Shown piece after piece: positions 15,668 through 24,355 of a stretch of DNA of 45,870 bases. Under the pieces are notes generated by a model that did not search any database, had not been told where the DNA came from, and worked only from the letters and a program-made list of their open reading frames with translations. This DNA comes from Candidatus Saccharimonadota bacterium (lineage in GTDB: Bacteria; Patescibacteriota; Saccharimonadia; Saccharimonadales; Saccharimonadaceae), in NCBI GenBank assembly GCA_017510705.1, contig JAFWMO010000004.1:1-45870 (forward strand), read 5' to 3'. Made by a program: the position numbers and the translations under genes. Each line of letters opens with the position of its first letter. Position 1 is the first letter of the stretch.

Positions 15668-16684
15668 ATGGATGGGTATACACTAACACACAAAACACCA
15701 ACACGCAAAGATTTTCTTGATACAGCAGATTTTGATCAGTCTGAAATAATGGATATTATAAATACGGCACGTACTGTGCGTAGTTTTATCAAAGGCGGTG
15801 GGTATCTTAATTCTCTCTTTCACAAAAATTTGGCAATGCTTTTTGAACAGAAATCTACTCGCACGCGGGTCTCTTTTGAAGTGGCGATGGAACAACTCGG
15901 CGGGCATGCGTTAAATCTTGCGCCGGGTGCGATTCAGCTTGGCCAACATGAAACGATTGAAGACACCGCGGTGGTGCTTGGTAGAATGTGCGATATGATA
16001 ATGTCGCGTGTAGATAGACATGAGTCAATTGAAGCGTTGGCAAAATATGCGCAAGTGCCGGTACTAAATGGTATGAGTGAAAAGGTTCACCCGACACAGG
16101 GTGTTGGTGATATGATTACGATTTTGGATCATTTTCCGGCTGGGAAGAATCCTAGTGATGTAAAAGTGATTTTTGTGGGTGATGCTACGCAGGTTTGTAA
16201 TACGCTTTGTGATATGACAACGAAGATGGGCATGAATTTTGTGCATTATGGTCCAGCGAATCATAAAATTGAGGATTATTGGCTGGAAGTTGGGCGCAAA
16301 AATAATGAAAAATATGGTGGGACTTGTATATGGAGTGATAATGCGGAGGTCCTTAAGGGTGCCGACTTTATTTATACTGATGTCTGGTATGGGCTTTATG
16401 ACAAAGAGACACCAAAAGAAGTTTATATGGCGGATTTTTACCCGAAGTATCAAGTGAATGATGAAATGATGGCTGCTACTGGAAATCCAAATTGTAAATT
16501 TATGCATTGTTTGCCGGCAAATCGCAATGAGGAAGTGACGGATTCGGTACTAGATAGCCCAAATTCTATTGCGTGGGATGAAGCAGAGAATCGTCTGACT
16601 GCGCAACGTGGGCTTGTTTTGTATTTTGGCGGTGTAGCGCAAGTTACGCTAGATTATATTAAAAGGCAAAAGGAGGTAAGATAA
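15668..16684 (+). CDS. ptcA: Putrescine carbamoyltransferase
   Basis: 338 residues of the aspartate/ornithine carbamoyltransferase fold. It phosphorolyses N-carbamoylputrescine to putrescine and carbamoyl phosphate. Seen: STRTR carbamoyl-phosphate motif at about 63-67, HPTQ near 141, HCLP near 280. The DVWYGLYD segment near 238 is the loop of putrescine enzymes; ornithine enzymes have a different DVW-S-G-type loop there. LAPGAIQLGQHETIEDTA is also typical of the putrescine branch. First gene of a three-gene operon; its TAA overlaps the ATG of the antiporter (TAATG), with a strong AAAGGAGG inside its 3' end. Confidence 0.93.
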   Translation: MDGYTLTHKTPTRKDFLDTADFDQSEIMDIINTARTVRSFIKGGGYLNSLFHKNLAMLFEQKSTRTRVSFEVAMEQLGGHALNLAPGAIQLGQHETIEDTAVVLGRMCDMIMSRVDRHESIEALAKYAQVPVLNGMSEKVHPTQGVGDMITILDHFPAGKNPSDVKVIFVGDATQVCNTLCDMTTKMGMNFVHYGPANHKIEDYWLEVGRKNNEKYGGTCIWSDNAEVLKGADFIYTDVWYGLYDKETPKEVYMADFYPKYQVNDEMMAATGNPNCKFMHCLPANRNEEVTDSVLDSPNSIAWDEAENRLTAQRGLVLYFGGVAQVTLDYIKRQKEVR

Positions 16685-18180
16685 TGCCAAAGAAAAAATA
16701 TAAGTTCAGGCTGCTTTCTGCGGTTTTCGCGACAGTCTGTATTATTCTCGTGGGCGATGCGGTGGCACCGACAGCGGCTATCGGGAACCAAATGTATCTA
16801 TGGTGGGCTATCATGCTCATTGGTTTCTTTGTGCCATATGCTCTTATTTCGGCAGAGCTTGGTACACAATATCCGTCCGAGGGTGGTATGTATACCTGGA
16901 TCAAGAAGGCTTTTGGCAAAAAATGGGCTGCCAGAGTAGCTTGGTTTTACTGGGTAAACTTCCCACTATGGATTGCTTCTCTAGCAGATCTCATCACTAC
17001 GATGATTATGCAGATGTTTGGTATTGAGATGGAAATGTGGATGGTGCTTTCGATCCAACTTTTCTATATCGCGCTTGTAACCATTCTTGGCATGCTTCGT
17101 ATTTCTCAGTCTGACTGGGTATCAAATATTGGTGCTGTGATCAAGATGATTTTACTTGGTGCGATCGGCTTTTTGGGTCTTTATGTTCTATTTACAAAAG
17201 GTACAGCAAATCCAATAGAGGGTTGGCAAGATTTTGTACCATTAGCATCGGCTGATGGTGGTATTGATTGGGCTGGTCTTGGTTTTGTGTCACTTATTAT
17301 ATTTAATATGCTTGGTTTTGAGGTGGTTGGTACGTTTTATGATGATATGGATAAACCAAAGAAACAAATTCCAAAAGCAATCGTACTTGGTGGTATCTTG
17401 ATTGCAATTTTCTATATCTTCCCATCATTTGGTATGGGTGTGGGTACACCATTTTCAGAAATTGAAACCAATACTGGTTTCCTAGATTCCTATAATGTTC
17501 TCATGGCGAACGCTGGGATCGGCGAAGCGGCAATCCAGGCTATTACGATTGTAGTAGGTGGGTTGTTTATATTAACACTTATTTCTAATATTTCTTCCTG
17601 GACATTTGGTGTGTATTCTGTGACTGCATACGCTGCAGAAGATGGTGCATTTCCAAAGTCTTGGGCAAAAAGAAATAAAGATGGTGCACCTTATGTAGTA
17701 AGTATTTGGACTGGTATAATTTCAGCAATATTGTCGGTACTAGGTATCTTTATTGGATATGTATTGCCGGAAATGGGCGTAGATGAAGCGTTCCTAGAAG
17801 GGTTTTCAAACATGTTCTGGGCATTCTTCTCGCTTTCATTGGTGTGTCTACTATTTTCGTATATCCCAATGTTTGCGGCGTTTATCAAGCTCCACAAACA
17901 AGGTCAACAGGTTAAGAATGGTTACTGGATAAAAGTCGGTCCGGTACTTAGATGGCTGATGGGCATTGTGCCACTTCTACTTCTCTTTGTAGCGCTATTC
18001 TTTACCTTGGTGCTTTACCCAGATGATTTGGCTTTGACTTGGGAAGAAAACAATGTGCTGATTGTATCAACTATAATATGTATTGTAGTTGGAGAATTGA
18101 TGGTTGCAAATATGAGTAGGAAAGATCGCCAGAAAAAAATGGCGCGTAAACAAAAAGCAGCTTTAAAGGCAGGTAAATAA
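16684..18180 (+). CDS. aguD: Amino acid/polyamine antiporter, likely agmatine-putrescine exchanger
   Basis: 498 residues, an APC-superfamily permease with about 12 hydrophobic segments; the early GDAVAPTAAIGNQ and SAELGTQYPSEGGMYTW segments match the family's helix 1 and helix 2-3 region. Substrate is inferred from position: it lies between putrescine carbamoyltransferase and agmatine deiminase with one-base overlaps at both ends, as in known agmatine operons where the exchanger brings in agmatine and expels putrescine. An arginine-ornithine type exchanger is the alternative, but no arginine deiminase is present here. Confidence 0.87.
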   Translation: MPKKKYKFRLLSAVFATVCIILVGDAVAPTAAIGNQMYLWWAIMLIGFFVPYALISAELGTQYPSEGGMYTWIKKAFGKKWAARVAWFYWVNFPLWIASLADLITTMIMQMFGIEMEMWMVLSIQLFYIALVTILGMLRISQSDWVSNIGAVIKMILLGAIGFLGLYVLFTKGTANPIEGWQDFVPLASADGGIDWAGLGFVSLIIFNMLGFEVVGTFYDDMDKPKKQIPKAIVLGGILIAIFYIFPSFGMGVGTPFSEIETNTGFLDSYNVLMANAGIGEAAIQAITIVVGGLFILTLISNISSWTFGVYSVTAYAAEDGAFPKSWAKRNKDGAPYVVSIWTGIISAILSVLGIFIGYVLPEMGVDEAFLEGFSNMFWAFFSLSLVCLLFSYIPMFAAFIKLHKQGQQVKNGYWIKVGPVLRWLMGIVPLLLLFVALFFTLVLYPDDLALTWEENNVLIVSTIICIVVGELMVANMSRKDRQKKMARKQKAALKAGK

Positions 18181-19274
18181 TGAAGTTAAATTCTACACCA
18201 AAACAAGATGGGTTTTATATGCCGTCGGAGCTTGCTCCACATAAGTGTACGTATTTACTTTGGCCGGAGCGTCCAGACAACTGGCGCTCTGGCGCCAAGC
18301 CAGCACAGAAAGCCTTTCGTCAAGTGGTGGAGGCTATTGCAAAGCATGAGCCAGTAGTGCTCGGCGTGAATCAATCACAATATTCGCACGTGCTTGGCAT
18401 GAATATGAAAAATGTACGCGTGGTAGAGATTAGCAACAATGATTCGTGGATTCGTGATACTGGTGCGACAATGGTTGTGAATGGTCAAGGCCAGGTGCGC
18501 GCAGTAGATTGGGGATTTAATGGATATGGTGGGCTAGTGGATGGTATTTATTTCCCTTGGGATCTTGATGAAATGATTGCATCAAAAATGGCCGCAATTG
18601 AGGGAGTTGATAGATATCGTCCGGATGATTTTGTGCTTGAAGGTGGTTCTATCCATTCTGATGGCGAAGGTACGCTTCTAGTAACAGAAGAAACTTTGTT
18701 GGCCGAAGGTAGAAATCCAGGAAAAAGCAAAGAAGAAATTGAGCATTTGCTAAAGGAATATACTGGCGCAGAGAAAGTGCTCTGGCTTCCTTATGGTGTC
18801 TATAAGGATGAGGATACAAACGGCCATGTAGATAATATTTGTCAATTTGTGGCTCCTGGCAAGGTTGTGTTGGCGTGGGAGGATAATCCAGAAGATCCTC
18901 AGCACGAGCGTTCAAAAGCTGATTTTGAGTATCTCATTAATGAGACTGATGCACGTGGTAGACATTTTGAGATATACAAGATTCATGTGCCAAACCCGAT
19001 TACTATCACAAAAGAAGAGTCGGAAGGCGTGGACGTGGTAGAGGGAACGTTCCCTCGTAATGAGGGCGATAGATTGCCGGCGTCGTATATTAATTATTAT
19101 AATTGTAACGGCGCGATTATATTACCAGTATTTAATGACCCTCATGATTATGATGCTGTGTTTACTCTAAAAAGACTATTCCCGGATCGCGTGATTGAGC
19201 CGATTTACGCAAGAGAAATTTTGTTGGGTGGTGGAAATATTCACTGTATTACGCAACAAGTTCCGAAAGCGTGA
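18180..19274 (+). CDS. aguA: Agmatine deiminase
   Basis: 364 residues, the usual length. It hydrolyses agmatine to N-carbamoylputrescine and ammonia. The catalytic parts of the guanidine-modifying fold are visible: NDSWIRDTG near 90-98, EGGSIHSDGEGT near 152, the His in DTNGHVDN near 218, and the nucleophile Cys in GGGNIHCITQQ near 356. The WIRDTG and GGGNIHC context is that of agmatine deiminase, not arginine deiminase. The ATG overlaps the antiporter stop. The TGA stop at 19272-19274 is also the TGn of the next promoter. Confidence 0.95.
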   Translation: MKLNSTPKQDGFYMPSELAPHKCTYLLWPERPDNWRSGAKPAQKAFRQVVEAIAKHEPVVLGVNQSQYSHVLGMNMKNVRVVEISNNDSWIRDTGATMVVNGQGQVRAVDWGFNGYGGLVDGIYFPWDLDEMIASKMAAIEGVDRYRPDDFVLEGGSIHSDGEGTLLVTEETLLAEGRNPGKSKEEIEHLLKEYTGAEKVLWLPYGVYKDEDTNGHVDNICQFVAPGKVVLAWEDNPEDPQHERSKADFEYLINETDARGRHFEIYKIHVPNPITITKEESEGVDVVEGTFPRNEGDRLPASYINYYNCNGAIILPVFNDPHDYDAVFTLKRLFPDRVIEPIYAREILLGGGNIHCITQQVPKA

Positions 19275-19280
19275 TATAAT
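19272..19280 (+). promoter_or_regulatory. Extended -10 promoter of gpmI
   Basis: TGA-TATAAT whose TGA is the aguA stop codon; 6 bases to the ATG at 19287, no Shine-Dalgarno. Confidence 0.65.
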
Positions 19281-19286
19281 AAGCTT

Positions 19287-20864
19287 ATGGATAGACTACA
19301 GTTTGATGGGCCTGTGGTGCTCGCAGTTCTTGATGGGGTGGGGCTTGCCCCGGATGCGCCGGGCAACGCAGTGAGTAAGGCTAGGACGCCGTTTCTTGGC
19401 AAGGCTGTAAAAGATTATTTGCATGTGGCTCTTAATGCTTCCGGCGAAGCGGTAGGGTTGACTTCAGGACAAATGGGGAATTCTGAAGTAGGACACAACA
19501 CAATGGGGGCTGGGCGCGCAATCAAGCAAGGAATTGCAAGAATTGATGAGGCGTTTGCTACAGGTGAAGTGTTTGAATCTGAAGCTTGGAAAAAAGCAGT
19601 TTCTACAGATGGGACTTTGCACTTTGCTGGGATTTTTTCTGATGGTGGGGTGCATAGTCATATTGATCATTTGAAAAAAATGATAGAGCGGGCTTATGTG
19701 GAAGGTGTGAAAAAGATGCGTGTTCATGCAATATTTGATGGACGTGATGTGCCGCCACAGTCTGAACCAAAGTATATTCGTGAACTTGAAGATTATGTGG
19801 CAAGATTTATTGAAGCGGATATAAAAATTGCTTCTGGTGGTGGTAGAATGACTACGGTTGCGGATAGATATATGAGTGATTGGGATGTGGTAGCACGAGG
19901 TTGGGATATGATGGTGAATGGAGAGGCTGATTACTATTTTAAGTCTGCGGAAGAAGCAATTAATATACTTCGCAGAATTAATCCAGAAGTACAGGACCAA
20001 TATTTGCCAGCTTTTGTGATAGTAGATGCGGATGAGAGGCCAATTGGGAAAGTTGAAAAAGGCGATAGTCTAATATATTTTGATTTTCGTGCAGATAGAG
20101 CTATAGAGATTGCGATGGCATTTACATATTGGGATTTTCCGTATTTCAACCGTGGAAATTACACACCAAATGATGTGTATTTTGTGGGGATGACAGAATA
20201 TAATTCCGATACGCATGTACCAGAACACCGTTTGGTGGAGCCGGTAAAAATTGACGAAACCCTGAACCAATTTTTGGGTGAGTGCGGCATATCGGATTTG
20301 GCCGTGAGTGAGACTGTGAAATTTGGTCATATTACATATTACTTTAATGGAAATAGTTATGAAAAGGCAAATGGCGAGGAATTTATAGAAATAAAGTCTT
20401 ATACCGAGCCATTTGAAACGCGTCCTTGGATGAAGTGCGCGGAGATTACGGATGATGTGCTAAAAAATCTTGATAAATATAAATTTGTAAGAATTAATTA
20501 TCCTGGTGGTGATATGGTGGGGCATACGGCAGATGTTCCGGCAACTGTGGTAGCAATGGAGTCAATAGATATTAGTCTCAAGCGAATTGCAGCAGAAATA
20601 GATAGATTGGGCGGAATAATGGTGATCGTAGCAGACCACGGCAACGCCGAAGAATTGTTGGATGAAAACGGCAATAAAAAGACCGCTCATACCACTAATC
20701 TGGTCCCATGTATATTCTATGATAATACTAAGAATCGTAATAAATATGCGCTTTCTAATATAGAAAATCCTGGGCTTGCTAATATTGCGGCCACAATGGC
20801 GGTGCTTCTTGGGCAAAATGATTATCCAGAAACTTGGAATAAATCTTTGATTACTGTGTTATAA
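19287..20864 (+). CDS. gpmI: 2,3-bisphosphoglycerate-independent phosphoglycerate mutase
   Basis: 525 residues, the normal size. Metal-dependent enzyme of the alkaline phosphatase superfamily that interconverts 3- and 2-phosphoglycerate in lower glycolysis. VVLAVLDGVGL gives the first metal-binding Asp; the Ser nucleophile lies in GNSEVGHNTMG near residue 66; the inserted phosphotransferase domain has HIDHL, IFDGRDVPP and DRYMSDWD; the second metal site is VADHGNAEE near 448. It follows the agmatine operon but has its own leaderless promoter. A separate histidine-phosphatase gene at 5842 is unlikely to be the cell's mutase because this enzyme is present. Confidence 0.96.
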   Translation: MDRLQFDGPVVLAVLDGVGLAPDAPGNAVSKARTPFLGKAVKDYLHVALNASGEAVGLTSGQMGNSEVGHNTMGAGRAIKQGIARIDEAFATGEVFESEAWKKAVSTDGTLHFAGIFSDGGVHSHIDHLKKMIERAYVEGVKKMRVHAIFDGRDVPPQSEPKYIRELEDYVARFIEADIKIASGGGRMTTVADRYMSDWDVVARGWDMMVNGEADYYFKSAEEAINILRRINPEVQDQYLPAFVIVDADERPIGKVEKGDSLIYFDFRADRAIEIAMAFTYWDFPYFNRGNYTPNDVYFVGMTEYNSDTHVPEHRLVEPVKIDETLNQFLGECGISDLAVSETVKFGHITYYFNGNSYEKANGEEFIEIKSYTEPFETRPWMKCAEITDDVLKNLDKYKFVRINYPGGDMVGHTADVPATVVAMESIDISLKRIAAEIDRLGGIMVIVADHGNAEELLDENGNKKTAHTTNLVPCIFYDNTKNRNKYALSNIENPGLANIAATMAVLLGQNDYPETWNKSLITVL

Positions 20865-20865
20865 T
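20860..20865 (+). promoter_or_regulatory. -10 box of galU overlapping the gpmI stop
   Basis: TATAAT contains the gpmI TAA stop (20862-20864); TG lies just upstream. Nine bases separate it from the ATG at 20875. Confidence 0.55.
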
Positions 20866-20874
20866 TTTGGTATT

Positions 20875-21699
20875 ATGATCAAGAAAGCTATTATTCCGGT
20901 AGCGGGGTGGGGCACTAGGCGCTTACCGATCACTAAAATTATAGAAAAATCAATGCTTCCTGTGGGCAATAGGCCACTGGTGGATTATTCTGTGCAAGAT
21001 TTGATTAAGGCTGGTGTAAAAGACATTTATATGGTGATATCTAATGTGGAGCCTTGCCAAGTACAAGAGTTTTATAAAGATAATTTAGCGCTTAATCAAT
21101 ATTTGATTGATCGTGGTAAGGAAGATAGGCTAAAGCTTGCTAAAACTTTGCCAGATGACGTAACGATTCATTATACAGTACAAGATCCAGCTGATAAATA
21201 TGGTACGGCGGTGCCGATTGCAATGGTGGTAAAGGAATACAACATAAATGAGCCAGTACTAGTATTTATGGGTGATGATTTTATTTGGAACCCGGGCGGG
21301 GAGACGGCGGCGGAGGCACTTATAAAAGCGGCCGAAAATGGCGAATCTGCAATTCTTGGTGTAGAGATTCCGAAAGAGAATGTAGAAAAATATGGAGTAT
21401 TAGCAGTAGAGAATGGGAAATTGACTGGTGTAGTAGAGAAACCAACGCCAGAAGAAGCACCATCTAATCTTATAAACGTTTCAAAGTATATTATGTCGCC
21501 AGAATTATTGAAAAGGATCGTAAAATATGTAGATGAAAATGATTTTGGGCCAATGGACCAAGAATATATGGTGACAGATCCAATTGATGAATATATTAAG
21601 GATGGTGGTGTAATGCGGGTGGCTACGGCAAAAGGTGAGTATCTAGATGGCGGCTCGGTAGAGGGATGGATTCACGCAAATAACGTAGTATGCGGCTAG
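20875..21699 (+). CDS. galU: UTP-glucose-1-phosphate uridylyltransferase
   Basis: 274 residues. Makes UDP-glucose from UTP and glucose 1-phosphate for surface glycans. The nucleotidyltransferase signature is at the N-terminus (IIPVAGWGTRRLPITKIIEKSMLPV), with VQDPADKYGTAVPI and GVVEKPTPEEAPSNL further on; GALU enzymes usually have AGLGTR where this one has AGWGTR. The TAG stop overlaps the stop of the convergent ligase gene on the palindrome CTAG. Confidence 0.92.
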   Translation: MIKKAIIPVAGWGTRRLPITKIIEKSMLPVGNRPLVDYSVQDLIKAGVKDIYMVISNVEPCQVQEFYKDNLALNQYLIDRGKEDRLKLAKTLPDDVTIHYTVQDPADKYGTAVPIAMVVKEYNINEPVLVFMGDDFIWNPGGETAAEALIKAAENGESAILGVEIPKENVEKYGVLAVENGKLTGVVEKPTPEEAPSNLINVSKYIMSPELLKRIVKYVDENDFGPMDQEYMVTDPIDEYIKDGGVMRVATAKGEYLDGGSVEGWIHANNVVCG

Positions 21700-23396
21700 C
21701 CGCGTGCTAGTGTTTCTAATTTGCGAAAGTCAATTTTGTTTGCACGAGTCAAAGGCATTTCGTCTAAGAAAATAACTTTGTGCGGGATTTCGTAAGATTT
21801 GAGAGTGATGCGACGGCGTCCGAGGCTGAATGGTTCGGACGCTGTTTTGATGATGGCTTTGCGCGTTTCGGCATTTTTTGGCACGCCATCATTTAATACG
21901 ACATACGCATAGGAGGCGAGTTTGAGTTTTTTGTCTGGGCCTTTTACTACATAACATTGTTTTACGAGGTCGGATTTTGATACGGCAGTGCGAACAACTT
22001 CGTAATAAACTTTGGCTGGGAGATTATTAATAAAGAAGGTGGCGCGACCGACGAGATTGACATAGCCTGTCTCGGTAACATAGGCAAGATCGCCAGTCTT
22101 GATGAAACGTTTGCCATCTATGACTGTGATTTTTTCTTCGGTGAGTTCTGGGCGGTTGTAATATCTAGTTAGGGTGTGTTTGCCGGCGACATAGAGCATG
22201 CCGGTTTTGCCGAAGCCGAGTTCTTCTCCGGTTTCTGAATCTACTACCATTACGTGTACGCCGGCTGGTATTTTGCCAACGGAATCTGGGTTGTAGGATA
22301 CGGTGCCAACTGCAGTGGAGATTAGACCAAGGGCTTCACCGACTCCGTAACCGTTGCTAATTTTGACGTTTTTAGCGCCACGAGATTTAAAGAAATCTAG
22401 AGCTGCGAGCGAGGCGGATTTTTCTAGGCGTTCACCACCAGATGCAAACATTCTGAGTTTAGAGATATCTGTTTCTGGTTTTAGGGTGGGCATAGCGGCA
22501 AGAAGCGTAGGTACGCCAAAGATGGTGTTGGAGTTTTTGCCAATATAGTAATCTAAGTTGTCGTCTGAGATGTCTGGAGTGAGGATGACTTTGTCGCCAC
22601 CAAGAATTGGCGCAAGGGTAGAAACTACGAAACCGTATGGGCAATCAAATTTTACGTAATCCATCCATGTATGAAACTTTTTACTCCACATACGGACGTT
22701 GGATGCAACTTTGGAATAGATGGCGGATGCAATAATGTTTTCGTTGGTAAAGACCATTGGTTTTGGTCCGGAAGTAGAACCGGAAGTGAAGGAAATTAAG
22801 GCTTCGCGTTTGGCGGCAAAAGTGTGACGCGGTACATGGCCACGGTGATTTTTGGCAATGGTAGATAACTTTTTCTTACCGAGCCACATGTGGTCTAGAA
22901 CGGAGGCTTTAATAGTTTCAGTTTGTTCATCATCTGGGTCGCCGTTGTCTACGAAATAACCATCTATATTGATAACATTTTTTAGAGATTTGGCATTATG
23001 TTTGATGTCTTTGATGCGCTTGTCACTATATTTGTATGTAATTAGTAATGAAGAATTAAACTCTTCTAGATAATGGAGTAAAGTATCGCGGGCGGTTTTT
23101 TCGTCTAAGAAACTCACTATGGCGCCAAGGCGATTGGCGGCGAGGAAGATTGCGATGTTTTCATACATACTGCGGCTAGTGGCGACTAGGATGATATCTC
23201 CGGGTTTAACGCCAAGTTCCAAAAATACTTTAGCAAGATTGCGACGGTCTTGGGAGAGTTCGCGTCTGGTATAATTAAATTCTTTTTGGTTTACGACAGT
23301 ATGGTTTAGGTGCTGAAAGCTAGAAAGGCTATACAAAGCCGAAATACTAAGTGGTGGGACTAACGGGTCGCGTTTCTGATTCTTGATTTTTAACAT
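21696..23396 (-). CDS. AMP-forming acyl/aryl ligase (ANL superfamily), substrate unknown
   Basis: 566 residues. Enzymes of this superfamily activate a carboxylate with ATP to an acyl-adenylate, usually passing it to CoA or a carrier protein. The P-loop FTSGSTSGPKP is near 202-212, the adenylate motif FIKTGDLAY near 430, and the catalytic Lys in TRANKIDFR near 550. The usual YGxTE motif is replaced by NGYGVGEALG, where an Asn-Gly-Tyr-Gly precedes a Gly-Glu, so the motif is kept only loosely. No carrier protein or condensing enzyme lies next to it. It has its own promoter (23420-23428) and a GAGGT Shine-Dalgarno. Fatty-acid activation is possible; the substrate cannot be read from sequence. Confidence 0.82.
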   Translation of the reverse strand: MLKIKNQKRDPLVPPLSISALYSLSSFQHLNHTVVNQKEFNYTRRELSQDRRNLAKVFLELGVKPGDIILVATSRSMYENIAIFLAANRLGAIVSFLDEKTARDTLLHYLEEFNSSLLITYKYSDKRIKDIKHNAKSLKNVINIDGYFVDNGDPDDEQTETIKASVLDHMWLGKKKLSTIAKNHRGHVPRHTFAAKREALISFTSGSTSGPKPMVFTNENIIASAIYSKVASNVRMWSKKFHTWMDYVKFDCPYGFVVSTLAPILGGDKVILTPDISDDNLDYYIGKNSNTIFGVPTLLAAMPTLKPETDISKLRMFASGGERLEKSASLAALDFFKSRGAKNVKISNGYGVGEALGLISTAVGTVSYNPDSVGKIPAGVHVMVVDSETGEELGFGKTGMLYVAGKHTLTRYYNRPELTEEKITVIDGKRFIKTGDLAYVTETGYVNLVGRATFFINNLPAKVYYEVVRTAVSKSDLVKQCYVVKGPDKKLKLASYAYVVLNDGVPKNAETRKAIIKTASEPFSLGRRRITLKSYEIPHKVIFLDEMPLTRANKIDFRKLETLARG

Positions 23397-23419
23397 ATTA
23401 CCTCGCTTTTAATAAATAA

Positions 23420-23454
23420 ATTATAGCATAAAAAATATAAAGGTATGTTATAAT
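23420..23454. promoter_or_regulatory. Divergent extended -10 promoters for the ligase and the membrane protein
   Basis: Minus strand TGC-TATAAT (23428-23420) and plus strand TGT-TATAAT (23446-23454). Here the boxes are apart and both genes have a Shine-Dalgarno, in contrast to the back-to-back leaderless pairs. Confidence 0.55.
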
Positions 23455-23481
23455 AGTAAGCATAAGAAGAAAGGTCATAAA

Positions 23482-24288
23482 ATGAATCCAAATCAAAATA
23501 CGATGCCAGGTAGTGCACCAGCTATGAGCGGTGTACCTGGGGTGGGTGGAGCGATGCCTTCACAACCTGCACAGCCAGTGCAGCCTGTAAAACCAATTGA
23601 ACCAGTGGTGCCAGAAGAGCCAAATGTAATGGATATGGCTCCAGCTAAGCCTAAGAAGAAATCTAATGGCATGTTGATCGGTATGATTTTGCTTGCGCTT
23701 GTCGCAGCGGGTGGTGTTGGATTTGGCGTGTATGCAATGATGGATGGCAACACAAAAGTTGATAGCCTAAATAAGCAAATTAAAAGCCTTAAAGATCAGA
23801 ATGCGGAACTTTTGGAAAAGCTATCTGAGGCTGAAGGCAATGGTGGCAGTAGCGCTGATGATGGAGAGGACGAAACTGCGCCTAGTACCGAGATACCACA
23901 AAGCGTATCGATTGATGATTGGGGGATCACAGTAAATATGCCAGCTAGCCTGAAGCAACTATCGTACATATTGGATGCTAATGGTAATGAGCTTTGCGTA
24001 AGCGGTTATATTGATAATGGTAGTGGGACAGTACCAAGCTTTGCTGGTACACCAGGCGAAACCGGTACGGCATATGTATGCGTGCACCGTGGTACTGGTG
24101 ATCACCAGGATGGTGCCACAAGCTATAGCGTAGCGTCGGCAGACTTTCAACTAGGCGATTATTACTATTGGGTAAAAGGTCCTCAAGCTGTAGCTACTAC
24201 GATTGAGAGTGAAATTGAATGGGAAAATGATACTATCCAAGCATTTCTTACCGCACTCAAAAATGTAAATAATTATTCAATTAATTAA
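23482..24288 (+). CDS. Single-pass membrane protein with Pro-rich cytoplasmic tail and coiled coil
   Basis: 268 residues. The first 55 are rich in Pro, Met, Gly and Gln/Val with PVQPVKPIEPV-type repeats and should remain in the cytoplasm. A membrane helix follows (about 58-80, GMLIGMILLALVAAGGVGFGVYAM), then a short coiled coil (LNKQIKSLKDQNAELLEKL), an acidic linker, and a compact external domain with two cysteines (NELCVSG and TAYVCVH). The domain is not one I recognise. The Shine-Dalgarno AAGAAAGG precedes the ATG. A protein at 39134-40087 has the same overall plan without evident sequence similarity. Confidence 0.7.
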   Translation: MNPNQNTMPGSAPAMSGVPGVGGAMPSQPAQPVQPVKPIEPVVPEEPNVMDMAPAKPKKKSNGMLIGMILLALVAAGGVGFGVYAMMDGNTKVDSLNKQIKSLKDQNAELLEKLSEAEGNGGSSADDGEDETAPSTEIPQSVSIDDWGITVNMPASLKQLSYILDANGNELCVSGYIDNGSGTVPSFAGTPGETGTAYVCVHRGTGDHQDGATSYSVASADFQLGDYYYWVKGPQAVATTIESEIEWENDTIQAFLTALKNVNNYSIN

Positions 24289-24311
24289 TTTTACAGATAA
24301 AAATTTGTGAA

Positions 24312-24338
24312 TTAGCACTCTTGCATAAAGAGTGCTAA
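24312..24338 (+). promoter_or_regulatory. CIRCE operator (HrcA binding site)
   Basis: TTAGCACTC, 9 bases, GAGTGCTAA: a perfect match to the CIRCE inverted repeat bound by the heat-shock repressor HrcA. It ends 3 bases before the extended -10 of clpC and so covers the -35 region. No hrcA, groESL or dnaK is in the window. Confidence 0.95.
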
Positions 24339-24340
24339 TT

Positions 24341-24349
24341 TGTTACAAT
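24341..24349 (+). promoter_or_regulatory. Extended -10 promoter of clpC
   Basis: TGT-TACAAT, then GGGGGT (6 bases) and the ATG at 24356. Same GGGGGT-ATG junction as radA and nearly the same as rnhB. Confidence 0.65.
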
Positions 24350-24355
24350 GGGGGT

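Noticed and set aside
15668-16684. Ornithine carbamoyltransferase of an arginine deiminase pathway
   Set aside because: The DVWYGLYD loop and the adjacent agmatine deiminase indicate putrescine specificity; no arginine deiminase is present.
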